Assembly (NCBI RefSeq): GCF_003121585.1
Contig: NZ_QEOO01000026.1
Location: 1-64,000, forward strand
Source: Nocardioides speluncae
GTDB lineage: Bacteria > Actinomycetota > Actinomycetes > Propionibacteriales > Nocardioidaceae
Length of the DNA stretch: 64,000 nucleotides
Direction of reading: 5' to 3'
A model generated the notes under the pieces. That model was not told the DNA's origin. It did no database searches and saw only the letters and a program-made list of their open reading frames with translations. Positions within the stretch are counted from its first letter, which is position 1. Each line of letters starts with the position of its first letter. The translations under genes were made by a program, and so were the position numbers. This document shows, piece by piece, positions 52,577-62,175 of this stretch.

Positions 52577-55500
52577 ATGATGACGCCCGTGGAGTCGGTG
52601 CGATTCGAGGTGCTGGGTACGCCGCGCGTCACCGTGGCCGGCACGGAGCTCGCCATCGGTGGCCGGCGGCAGCGGGTCGTCCTCGCCCTGCTGCTCGCGC
52701 AGCCCAACCGCTCGGTCAGCGTGGACGCTCTGATCGACGCGACCTGGTCGGGTGAGCCACCTGGCACCGCGAGGGAGCAGATCCAGACCGCGGTGTGGAA
52801 GCTGCGGCGAGTCCTGGGTGCAGAGCGGGTGGTCAGCGCGGGCGCCGGGTACCGGCTGCGGGTCGAGACCGGCGAGCTCGACGCGGAGGAGTTCGCCGCA
52901 CTGGTCGAGAGCGCGACGACGAAGACAGACGCGAGCGAACGCGCGGCCATGCTCGACGTGGCACTCGGAATGTGGCGCAGCGAGACGGCGTACGACGGCC
53001 TCGTCGACGTCGAGCCGCTCTTCGCCGGGTCCCGTCGGCTCGACGAGCGGCGGCTTCACGCCTTCCAGGAACGAATCCGCGCCGACCTCGACTGCGGACG
53101 GGCCGAGCAAGTCGTCGACGAGATCGAAGCGGTCGCGAACGAGCACCCGCTCCGCGAGCAGCTGATCGAGCTCTGGATGCGGGCGCTGTACCAGGCCGGG
53201 CGGCGGGCGGACGCGCTGACGGCGTACGCCGTGGCGCGGGACCGGCTCGCTGACGCCACCGGGCTCGATCCGGGGCCGGCACTGCAAGAATTGCAGGCCG
53301 CGATCCTCGCCGACGACCCACGGCTGGCGGAGACTCGGCCGGGACCTATGGTCATCGTACCCGCCCAGCTTCCGCCGGCGACCGCGGACTTCGTCGGTCG
53401 GACCGAGACGATGGCTGCGCTCGACCGGCTGCTGCTCGATGCGCGCCGAGTAGCTGCACCGGTCGCTGTGGTCAGTGGCCCACCCGGTGTCGGCAAAACC
53501 ACCCTCGCGGTGCAATGGGGTCACCTCCACCGGGACCGCTTTCCGGACGGCCAGCTCGTGGTCAACCTCCGCGGCTTCGACCGAGCGCTTCCCGCCGAGC
53601 CGCTGGAGGCGCTGGCCTCCTTCCTGCGCGCACTGGGTACCCCGGAAGAGCAGATCCCGCCCGACACGGAGGATGCGGCCGCCCGCTACCGCTCGCTGCT
53701 CGCCGACCGCGCGCTCCTCGTCGTACTCGACAACGCGGCAAGTGCCGATCAGGTGCGGCCACTGCTGCCCGGCTCCGCGAACTGCGCCACGCTGATCACG
53801 AGCCGCGAGACACTGACCGGACTGGTCGCCCACCACGGCGCCCGGGTGGTCGGGGTGGACATGCTCGACGCAGACGAGTCCGAGGAACTGCTCGAGCGGA
53901 TGCTCGGAGCCAACCGCGTAGCCGCCGAGCCCGAGGGGGCCGAGATGCTCGCCGTTGAGTGCGACCACCTCCCACTGGCCCTGCGCATCGCCGCCGCCAA
54001 CCTCGCCGTCAACCCGCACGACCTGATCGCCGACCATGCGGCCCGGCTCGGGGAGGAGGGGCTGGATGCCTTGAGCGTCGATGCCGACAATCCGGGCGCG
54101 GTGGCGGCCGCGTTCAGCCAGTCGTACGCCGCGCTGGACGCGCCGGCTCAGCGGATGTTCCGGATCCTCGGTCTGTTCCCTGGGCCTGACTTCACGTCGT
54201 ACGCCGTCGGCGCCCTCGCCGACCTGGCACCAAAGGCCGCCCGCCGCCTTCTTGACCGCCTCGCCGCCGCTCACATGATCCGCCCCGTCACGTCCGACCG
54301 CTTCGCCTTCCACGACCTGCTCCACCGCTACGCCGGCAGGCTCGCCGACTCGGAGGAATCCGCTGGCGAGCGCGAGGCCGCTCGACGACGCCTCCTCGAC
54401 TGGTACGGACACAGCATGCGGGCCGTGGCCGAGCATCTCAGTCCGTCCGCCGTCTTGCTGCCGCTGCCTACCCAGGGTGACCTGCCCGTGCCCTTCAACG
54501 ACGCAGCTCGAGCCGATCGCTGGGTGCAGGACGAGGTCGCGAATGTGACAGCCACCGCGCGGCTGGCCGCCGACATGGGCGATGCGCGCACGGCCGTAGC
54601 CCTGCCGACGACGCTGGCCACCAGGTACTGGTTGGCCCGCCACGCACCCGAGTGGCTCACCATGGTGGAGATCGCCGATCGTGCCAGCGAACACAGCGAG
54701 GACCGCTGGGCTCGCGCAGCCCTCCTGCGCGTCCAAGGGATCTACCAGCTCCTGGACGGAGACCAACGGTTGGCTCCGGAGTTGTTCGCCAAGTCGCTGG
54801 ACCTGGTTCGCCTGAGCGGCTGGACCGACCTGGAGCCGATCGCGCTCTCCAGCCTGGGCGGCGCGCAGGCAAAGGTGGGCGACTACTCCGCCGCGATGGA
54901 GACGTTCCGGATGGCCGTGCAACGCGGACGAACCACTGAGAACGGCCACGGGCTGTTTCTCGCGCTGCACAACCTCAGCCTTGTGGAGGGCTGGCTGGGA
55001 GAGCTTGGCAATGCCGTCGAGCATGCGCGAGAGGCCGTGCCGCTCGCGCGCACTAGCAATCGACCCAACAGCAAGCCAACCGGCGAGGAGCTCCTCGCCG
55101 AGCTCCTGGTCATGCGCGGCGAGTACGCCGAGGCAGCACAGCTTGTCGATGACGCGATCGCGGGCTTTCGGGAAGCGGGCGACATCTTCGGCGAGGTCAT
55201 GACCCTCAACACCCGGGCCCGCCTGCTCCTGGGCCGCGGTTGCCACAACGAGGCTCGGAACCTCTCGGCGTCCAACCTGGCGCTAGCCCGCACGGGTGAA
55301 TTCGCAGACCTTCAGACGACCATTCTGGCGACCTTGGGCCGGGCTCACCTCGAAGTAGGTGACCTCCCCGAGGCCCGCACATCTTTCGAGCTGGCCGCCA
55401 CGATGGCCTCCGAGTCGGGCGGGCTACTCCACGAACTCGAAGCCGCGCTCGGGCTCGCCTCGGTGGCCGTCCTCGCCGGGCAGCCGACCGCGGCGCGCGA

Positions 55501-55726
55501 CCGGGCGCTCAACGTGTTGCAGCGGGCGCGAAGGCACGGGCTTCGCCGGCACGAGACCAATGCCCTGGTCGTGATCTCGCAATCCCTTCTGGCCGACGGT
55601 GACCGCGCAGACGTGCTCCGATCCGCTCGGTCGGCGTACCACCTGATGCAGCAGACCGGTGACCGCACCCACCTCGCCGCCGTACACGCGGTCCTCGCGG
55701 AGCTCGGCTACATCGTCCCCGCATAG
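52577..55726 (+). CDS. AfsR/SARP-family transcriptional activator with NB-ARC and TPR
   Basis: A 1049-residue regulator. Domains in order: OmpR-like winged helix (VRFEVLGTPRVTVAGTEL, then QTAVWKLRRVLG, residues 7-95); BTAD helical domain (DAEEFAALVES to GPALQELQAAI, about 100-245); NB-ARC ATPase with Walker A SGPPGVGKTTLAV near residue 301 and Walker B ALLVVLDNA; winged helix; and C-terminal TPR repeats (for example SSLGGAQAKVGDYSAAMETF). SARP proteins bind direct heptamer repeats with an 11-bp period and recruit polymerase. Such repeats occur on both sides, at 52040 and 55766. Start is ATG 52577 or 52580, without a clear Shine-Dalgarno. GTA codons here are often not followed by C, unlike most of the window. 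Confidence 0.9.
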   Translation: MMTPVESVRFEVLGTPRVTVAGTELAIGGRRQRVVLALLLAQPNRSVSVDALIDATWSGEPPGTAREQIQTAVWKLRRVLGAERVVSAGAGYRLRVETGELDAEEFAALVESATTKTDASERAAMLDVALGMWRSETAYDGLVDVEPLFAGSRRLDERRLHAFQERIRADLDCGRAEQVVDEIEAVANEHPLREQLIELWMRALYQAGRRADALTAYAVARDRLADATGLDPGPALQELQAAILADDPRLAETRPGPMVIVPAQLPPATADFVGRTETMAALDRLLLDARRVAAPVAVVSGPPGVGKTTLAVQWGHLHRDRFPDGQLVVNLRGFDRALPAEPLEALASFLRALGTPEEQIPPDTEDAAARYRSLLADRALLVVLDNAASADQVRPLLPGSANCATLITSRETLTGLVAHHGARVVGVDMLDADESEELLERMLGANRVAAEPEGAEMLAVECDHLPLALRIAAANLAVNPHDLIADHAARLGEEGLDALSVDADNPGAVAAAFSQSYAALDAPAQRMFRILGLFPGPDFTSYAVGALADLAPKAARRLLDRLAAAHMIRPVTSDRFAFHDLLHRYAGRLADSEESAGEREAARRRLLDWYGHSMRAVAEHLSPSAVLLPLPTQGDLPVPFNDAARADRWVQDEVANVTATARLAADMGDARTAVALPTTLATRYWLARHAPEWLTMVEIADRASEHSEDRWARAALLRVQGIYQLLDGDQRLAPELFAKSLDLVRLSGWTDLEPIALSSLGGAQAKVGDYSAAMETFRMAVQRGRTTENGHGLFLALHNLSLVEGWLGELGNAVEHAREAVPLARTSNRPNSKPTGEELLAELLVMRGEYAEAAQLVDDAIAGFREAGDIFGEVMTLNTRARLLLGRGCHNEARNLSASNLALARTGEFADLQTTILATLGRAHLEVGDLPEARTSFELAATMASESGGLLHELEAALGLASVAVLAGQPTAARDRALNVLQRARRHGLRRHETNALVVISQSLLADGDRADVLRSARSAYHLMQQTGDRTHLAAVHAVLAELGYIVPA

Positions 55727-55765
55727 CCCGACTCCCCGGCCAAGGCTGGTCACGCCAGGCGGCGA

Positions 55766-55783
55766 AGAGCGAACGAAGAGCGG
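55766..55783 (+). promoter_or_regulatory. SARP-type heptamer direct repeats, site 2
   Basis: AGAGCGA-ACGA-AGAGCGG: two heptamers with an 11-bp period, matching site 1 at 52040-52068 in 19 of 22 positions over the shared stretch. It lies 55 bp before the first gene of the type VII-like set. Confidence 0.6.
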
Positions 55784-55837
55784 CCCTGGACAGGCTTTCG
55801 GCAACTGAAAAGGCAGATCGGCCGGAAGGGGCAAGCA

Positions 55838-56587
55838 ATGAACGAGGATCTGGACTATCTGGCCGGGCTTCGCGAGGACATAGATCGCGACGCACAGGTC
55901 TACGAGCGAGCGCTGGCGGCCATGCCGTCGGTGTCCACGAAGGATGAGACCGAGAGCGTCGAGGTCACCGTCGATAGGGACGGCCAGATCCAGCGGATCT
56001 GGGTCAGCAACGCCTGGGAGCGGGCGATCGGCGCCGACACGCTGGGATCGACCATCCTCGCTGCGTACGCCGCAGCCCGCCAGCAGCAGTTCCAGCATCT
56101 CGAGGAAGCGCTGGACACCGAGGAGGACGCTCCGACCCGGGCCAGGCCAATGCCGGTCATCGACGACTCGATCATGACGCGGATGGTGGAGTCTGCGCGG
56201 GCCAATCCGGAGTCGATCGACGTAGAGGCCACGATCTCCGGACTGCTTGGGTTGACCGAGGAGTTCGAGCAGGCCCTGGACTCGGCTTTCCTCGAGGTGG
56301 AGGCGGTGGCCGGGCAGGCGACGACCGGCGAGAGTCGATCCGGCCGTGCGTCGGCAACGATGAGCCTGTCGGGCGAGGTGACCGACCTGCGGTTCGACGA
56401 GAAGTGGCTGCCTCGCGCCCATCCAGCCAATATCGCCCGCGAGACGTTGGAAGCCATCGCGAGCGCCGCCCGCGCACGGCCTCACGCTTCAGCAGCGGAA
56501 CTTGTCGCCGGCACGCGGTTCGACGCCCTGGCGCGTATCGCCCAGGACCCTCAGCAAATGTCTGACTATCTACGCCTGAACGGTTGA
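55838..56587 (+). CDS. YbaB/EbfC-like protein of a type VII-secretion-like set
   Basis: A 249-residue protein with two YbaB-like segments. The first is VEVTVDRDGQIQRIWVSNAW with LGSTILAAYAAARQQ; the second is ASATMSLSGEVTDLRFDEKW with IARETLEAIASAARAR. YbaB-family proteins of this length are often found beside EspC-like and WxG proteins in actinobacterial ESX loci (compare EspL), where they may act as chaperones; this is family context. GGAAGGGG lies 10 nt before ATG 55838. The next gene follows after 12 nt. Confidence 0.75.
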   Translation: MNEDLDYLAGLREDIDRDAQVYERALAAMPSVSTKDETESVEVTVDRDGQIQRIWVSNAWERAIGADTLGSTILAAYAAARQQQFQHLEEALDTEEDAPTRARPMPVIDDSIMTRMVESARANPESIDVEATISGLLGLTEEFEQALDSAFLEVEAVAGQATTGESRSGRASATMSLSGEVTDLRFDEKWLPRAHPANIARETLEAIASAARARPHASAAELVAGTRFDALARIAQDPQQMSDYLRLNG

Positions 56588-56599
56588 GAGGAATCACCT

Positions 56600-56908
56600 A
56601 TGTCATTCGAAGTGGCGATGGATGCACTGACCAGCGACGCCAAGAGATGGGACACGATTGCAGGTCGGCTCGAGACCTCGGCCAACGATTTGGCCGGACT
56701 CACTCTGAACCCGAAGGCTTGGACCTTTGCCGGCGGGGAAGCAGCCGAGGCCTATGAACGGTTCCGCGGAATCGTCGAGAGCTACGTGCGCGGGGGTGCA
56801 ACGGAGACAGCGAGCGCTGCAGTGCGACTCCGAGAAATCCGGAGAATCTACGAAAGCGCCGACGAGGAAGCCAAGAATGACCTCGCGAGGATCTGGAAGT
56901 GGAAGTGA
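56600..56908 (+). CDS. EspC-like / WXG100-superfamily small protein
   Basis: A 102-residue helical protein: MSFEVAMDALTSDAKRWDTI, then RLETSANDLAGLTL, W-T-F-A-G-G (a WxxGG variant at the turn) and AAEAYERFRGIVESYVRGG with TASAAVRLREIRRIYESAD. Length and helical hairpin pattern match ESX secretion-associated EspC-type proteins (DUF2580 class). GAGAGGA precedes ATG 56600. It is probably a secreted partner or chaperoned substrate of the adjacent genes. Confidence 0.72.
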   Translation: MSFEVAMDALTSDAKRWDTIAGRLETSANDLAGLTLNPKAWTFAGGEAAEAYERFRGIVESYVRGGATETASAAVRLREIRRIYESADEEAKNDLARIWKWK

Positions 56909-56936
56909 ACACGAAGTCGAAGAGGAGGGAGCAGGA

Positions 56937-57683
56937 ATGGACGAGTTGATGGAGAAGCTTCGCGAGTTCATTGAGAAGATCAATCAGCGGGTCGAGCAGG
57001 CGAGGCAACGGATCAACGAGCTCATCCGTGACGTGCCCGTCTTCCTAGCAAGGAGGGTGATCGACGTCTGGAACCGGATGCTTCAACACCTCCAGAAGCT
57101 CTGGGACTGGCTCGCCGAGAAGACGCCATCACCCGGGAATCCGATCGTTCTCATGAGCATCCGGCACGACTGGGAGAAGCTCGTCAGCAACCCAGCAACC
57201 AAGTCGGGCCACGAGATCAATGACGATCACGAGCTCTTGGCGGATACGAAGGTCGGCGCCAATCAAGTGCAGAGCTGGTCCGGCGATGCGGCCATTGCCT
57301 ATACCAAGAAGGCCGAGGATCAACTCGGCGCCATCGCCGTGATCGTTGGCACGTACTACAACTCGATAGCGAACATCCTCGCCTGCCATGCCATGTACAT
57401 ACTCGCGTTCTGGGCCGCGGTCGTTGCCATGTTCACCGGCGTGGCGCTAGGCGCCCTCGCGATGGTCGGCGGCGTGATGGCGATCGGCACCGGACCCGGC
57501 GCCCCCGTCGGCGTCGTTCTCGCAGTCGTCGGATTCATCATCGCCCTCGGGTCAGCGGCGGCAGGCGGCGGAATCGCTGTCGGAGGACTGCTCGCAGGAT
57601 GTGAGTGGTCAGAGGACCAGCTCGATGGAACTCATAGCAATGGCCTCACCGACGTGAAATGGCCCACGTTCGCGCTCGACTGA
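56937..57683 (+). CDS. WxG-containing membrane protein of a type VII-like set
   Basis: A 248-residue protein starting at ATG 56937 after AGGAGGGAGCAGGA. Residues 1-60 are amphipathic helices likely to coil (MDELMEKLREFIEKINQRVE and onward). Residues 70-150 resemble a WXG100 domain, with WSG at 114-116 in QSWSGDAAIAYTKKAEDQL. Two long hydrophobic stretches at about 152-182 and 189-220 are membrane segments, and a short acidic tail ends the protein. No toxin domain follows. Sampled lines are about 57% GC, against about 70% elsewhere. It could be a type VII substrate inserting in a membrane; function unknown. Confidence 0.7.
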   Translation: MDELMEKLREFIEKINQRVEQARQRINELIRDVPVFLARRVIDVWNRMLQHLQKLWDWLAEKTPSPGNPIVLMSIRHDWEKLVSNPATKSGHEINDDHELLADTKVGANQVQSWSGDAAIAYTKKAEDQLGAIAVIVGTYYNSIANILACHAMYILAFWAAVVAMFTGVALGALAMVGGVMAIGTGPGAPVGVVLAVVGFIIALGSAAAGGGIAVGGLLAGCEWSEDQLDGTHSNGLTDVKWPTFALD

Positions 57684-57696
57684 CGCCGCCAACGCC

Positions 57697-57731
57697 GAGT
57701 CGGCGCCAGCTCAGAGAACTGGCGCCGACTC
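57697..57731. terminator. Terminator between the type VII-like set and groEL
   Basis: Perfect 13-nt arms GAGTCGGCGCCAG and CTGGCGCCGACTC with a 9-nt loop, between convergent genes. Confidence 0.75.
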
Positions 57732-57751
57732 GCGTGTTGCGTGGGTGGGGC

Positions 57752-59374
<1,623 letters not shown>

Positions 59375-59407
59375 CTATTGCCTTTCAATGAAGGGGCCAG
59401 GAGTGAT

Positions 59408-59499
59408 CTGGCGCCCGGCTGGCAAGCCGGGGGCGCGAAGGCGACCTGGAAGGCGAAGCGGTCGTCGAGCGCCCCCGGCGCAGCCAGGCGGGATGCCAG
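59408..59499. repeat. Hairpin element between groES and groEL
   Basis: Outer arms CTGGC..CTGGC (59408) and GCCAG..GCCAG (59499) are imperfect. The inner arms GCCGGGGGCGC (59426-59436) and GCGCCCCCGGC (59469-59479) are perfect. The loop holds GCGAAGGCG and GTCGTCGAGCG, shared with the apex of the element at 16178-16336. It ends next to the groES stop codon, just as that element ends at the permease stop. Confidence 0.6.
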
Positions 59500-59500
59500 G

Positions 59501-59800
59501 TCAGTCCTGGACTACGGCCAGAACGTCGCGGGCCGAAAGGATGAGGACCTCGTCGCCGCCGAACTTGACCTCGGTGCCGCCGTACTTGCTGTAGATGACC
59601 TTGTCGCCCACCGCGATGTCGAGCGGCACGCGGGCGTCGCCACCCTCGTTGAAGCGGCCGGGACCCACGGCGATGACCTCACCCTCCTGGGGCTTCTCCT
59701 TGGCCGTGTCCGGGATGACCAGGCCAGAGGCCGTGGTCTGCTCGGCGTCGAGCGGCTTGACCACGATGCGGTCTTCGAGGGGCTTGATGTTGACCGACAC
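59501..59800 (-). CDS. groES: Co-chaperonin GroES
   Basis: A 99-residue 10-kDa co-chaperonin: [20 protein letters not shown], the mobile loop [39 protein letters not shown] and C-terminal [10 protein letters not shown]. It starts with GTG 59800 after GGAGG. First gene of the groES-groEL operon, preceded by two CIRCE elements. Confidence 0.97.
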   Translation of the reverse strand: MSVNIKPLEDRIVVKPLDAEQTTASGLVIPDTAKEKPQEGEVIAVGPGRFNEGGDARVPLDIAVGDKVIYSKYGGTEVKFGGDEVLILSARDVLAVVQD

Positions 59801-59935
59801 TTCTGATCAACCTCCACTTTCTCCACTAGTCAATGCGATCAGGGCGGGGACCCAGCCGGAGCTGGGACTCCCGAAGTTTGTGCCTGCGCCTCATGGGCAC
59901 GCCGTCGCGGGGGTCGTGACCGTTGGTCGCAAGCG

Positions 59936-59962
59936 CTGGCACCCTCATGGCGAGAGTGCCAG
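59936..59962 (-). promoter_or_regulatory. CIRCE element, distal
   Basis: CTGGCACCC-N9-GAGTGCCAG fits the HrcA-binding CIRCE consensus with one mismatch between arms. It lies about 136 bp before the groES start. Confidence 0.8.
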
Positions 59963-59970
59963 ATCAGACG

Positions 59971-59997
59971 TTAGCACTCACCTCCACAGAGTGCCAG
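59971..59997 (-). promoter_or_regulatory. CIRCE element, second copy
   Basis: TTAGCACTC-N9-GAGTGCCAG matches the canonical CIRCE left arm exactly and the right arm in all but two bases. It ends 33 bp before the divergent SDR gene, so HrcA could affect that gene too. Confidence 0.85.
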
Positions 59998-60030
59998 GAC
60001 AGGTCAACGTACCGGGAGTATGGTGCGGTC

Positions 60031-60906
60031 ATGCCCAAGTGGACCGCGTCCGACATTCCCGACCAGACCGGCCGGACCTTCGTGGTCACCGGCGCCAACA
60101 GCGGACTCGGCGCGGCCGCCGCCGAAGCGCTCGGCGTGGCCGGAGCCCGCGTCGTACTCGCCTGCCGCAGCACCGCCAAGGCCGAGCCGGTCGCCGCCAG
60201 GATTGGCGACAACGCCGAGGTCCGCGCGCTGGACCTGGCCGACCTGTCGTCGGTCCGGGCCTTTGCCGAGGGCATCGACAAGGTCGACGTGCTGATCAAC
60301 AACGCCGGCATCATGGCCGTGCCGGAGGGCCGCACCGCCGACGGCTTCGAGATGCAGATCGGCACCAACCACCTCGGCCACTTCGCCCTCACCGGGCTGC
60401 TCCTGGACCGGATCGGCGACCGCATCGTCACACTGTCCAGCGACGCGCACAACGTCGGCACCATCCACGTCGACGACCTCAACTGGGAGCGCCGGCGCTA
60501 CGACCGGTGGCGGGCGTACGGCCAGTCCAAGCTGGCCAACCTGCTGTTCACCTACGAGCTCGACCGCAAGCTCCATGCGGCCGGGTCCTCGGTACTCGCG
60601 ACCGCCGCGCACCCCGGGTACGCCGCGACCGGGCTGCAGGCCCACACCGGCACCTTCCAGGACAAGGTGATGGCCGTCGGCAACCGGATCCTCGCGCAGA
60701 GCGCCGAGATGGGAGCGCTGCCCAGCCTGTACGCCGCCACCTCGCCCGACGCGGTCGGCGGCGGCTACTACGGTCCCGACGGCTTCCGGCAGTTGCGCGG
60801 CTACCCCAAGAAGGTCGGATCCAACGCGAAGTCCCGCGACGAGGCGATGGCCGGCAAGCTCTGGGAGCTGTCGGAGAAGCTGACCGGGGTCACCTTCAAG
60901 CCCTGA
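60031..60906 (+). CDS. Short-chain dehydrogenase/reductase
   Basis: A 291-residue NAD(P)-dependent SDR. Cofactor loop VVTGANSGLGAAAAEALG, NNAG motif in VLINNAGIMAVPEG, catalytic Ser in IVTLSSDAH and Tyr-x3-Lys in YGQSKLAN, with RSTAKAEPVAARI suggesting NADP. It resembles oxidoreductases of the retinol-dehydrogenase-like SDR group. ATG 60031 has GGGAG at 12 nt. It is divergent from groES and shares the region holding two CIRCE boxes. Substrate unknown. Confidence 0.88.
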   Translation: MPKWTASDIPDQTGRTFVVTGANSGLGAAAAEALGVAGARVVLACRSTAKAEPVAARIGDNAEVRALDLADLSSVRAFAEGIDKVDVLINNAGIMAVPEGRTADGFEMQIGTNHLGHFALTGLLLDRIGDRIVTLSSDAHNVGTIHVDDLNWERRRYDRWRAYGQSKLANLLFTYELDRKLHAAGSSVLATAAHPGYAATGLQAHTGTFQDKVMAVGNRILAQSAEMGALPSLYAATSPDAVGGGYYGPDGFRQLRGYPKKVGSNAKSRDEAMAGKLWELSEKLTGVTFKP

Positions 60907-60914
60907 CTCGCGTC

Positions 60915-61973
60915 TCAGAAGGTCGGGTCGGTGAGCCTGACCGACTCTTCCACGTCGAGGGTCAGCCGGCGGGGATGCTGGCCACCGGTCCCTTGCGCCT
61001 TGGTCGGCGTCGCGACGAACTCGCCGGCGAACCGCATCCGATGCGCGTCGGCGACCGGCACATCGAAGACCAGCCAGTCCTCGCTCGAGCTCATCTGCTC
61101 GGCGTCGAGGGTCGCCACCGGTGTGATGTCGTCAAGCGTGGTCCGCAGTCGCAGCTGCTTCGCGGCGTATGACGCGTAGCGGTTGTCGTCGATGATCCAG
61201 TGGATGCTGCCCGGTGAGGTGTGGGTCCAGGCCACGATGAAGGTCCGGCCGTCGCCCACCCAGCCGTGGCCGGGGACGTAGGGCACGGCGACCGCGCGCG
61301 CCACCTGGCAGGAGAGATACCAGCGCAGCCTGCCCCGGTCACGGTCGACGCTCGGGCACGAGACCGCCGTCTCGTCCGGCTCTGCGCCGGCGGCCAGCTC
61401 AGCCCGGTAGAGCGGAGCAGCGGCCCCCTTGTCGACCGCGCCGGTGCGCAGGTCGACGGCCTGGACCAGTCCGTCGTACTCCACCTCCAGGGTCACCTTG
61501 CTCGCGGCCCGCGGGATGCCGACGTGGAAGAACGACGAGCCGTCGAGGCCGTCCATGGTCCCCACGTCGGGAAACCTGTAGGTCTTGCCGTCGGCGGCGA
61601 GGCTCAGCCCGACCGGCTCGGACTTGTCGGCCTGGACACCGCCGGCCATCGCCTCCCCCGCGTCGCGCACGTAGACGAACCGCTCCCGCTCCCACGAGAC
61701 GCCGACCAGGTCGACGCCGCGGTCCGGCTCGACCTCCTCGGTCAGCCGGGTGTCGGTGATGTCGAGCTTGCGGATCGGGTCGGTGACCGTGAATGTGACC
61801 TTGCCGGAAGGGAGCATCACCACCGGCCGGTCACCGAGCTCGGACGGTACGCCGGAGCCCTCGATCATCTCTCCGGCGGCAACCCGATGCGGCTCGTCCG
61901 CCGCCTCCTGCTCACATCCGGTGATCGCAGCGACGGCGACCAGCGCCAGCCCGACGAGCGGTACGCGTCCCAT
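60915..61973 (-). CDS. Hypothetical lipoprotein, paralogue of the 63371 gene
   Basis: A 352-residue product with signal peptide MGRVPLVGLALVAVAAI and lipobox ITGC, and GAGAGGCACT before ATG 61973. The mature domain is beta-rich, with KVTLEVEYDGLVQAVDLRTG, a disulfide-capable pair (AVSCPSVDRD and WYLSCQVAR) and GHGWVGDGRTFIVAWTHTS. The partly visible gene at 63371 has the same sequence of motifs, so the two are paralogues flanking a methyltransferase gene. Located outside the membrane; function unknown. Confidence 0.72.
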   Translation of the reverse strand: MGRVPLVGLALVAVAAITGCEQEAADEPHRVAAGEMIEGSGVPSELGDRPVVMLPSGKVTFTVTDPIRKLDITDTRLTEEVEPDRGVDLVGVSWERERFVYVRDAGEAMAGGVQADKSEPVGLSLAADGKTYRFPDVGTMDGLDGSSFFHVGIPRAASKVTLEVEYDGLVQAVDLRTGAVDKGAAAPLYRAELAAGAEPDETAVSCPSVDRDRGRLRWYLSCQVARAVAVPYVPGHGWVGDGRTFIVAWTHTSPGSIHWIIDDNRYASYAAKQLRLRTTLDDITPVATLDAEQMSSSEDWLVFDVPVADAHRMRFAGEFVATPTKAQGTGGQHPRRLTLDVEESVRLTDPTF

Positions 61974-62175
61974 AGTGCCTCTCTTCCCCGTACGGCGAGG
62001 GCCATGCCCCAGCCATGCCCGGACATGCGTCGGGCCGGAGCTCCCCTCGTAGCCCCGGCCCATCTGCATCCCCTGTATTGGCCCCCCGGCCCGCGGTGGT
62101 TGGATTGTGTGCAACGCCCGCAACCCTGACTTCCCCACCTTTTGCGAACGTGAAACATCGGCCGTTGGGATTCCT

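Noticed and set aside
56937..57683. Polymorphic toxin (LXG/WXG effector)
   Set aside because: No C-terminal toxin domain and no immunity gene follow; the end is hydrophobic.
62107..62175. Longer N-terminus for the THUMP-like methyltransferase
   Set aside because: Codons in this stretch end mostly in T or A and no ribosome site precedes GTG 62107.
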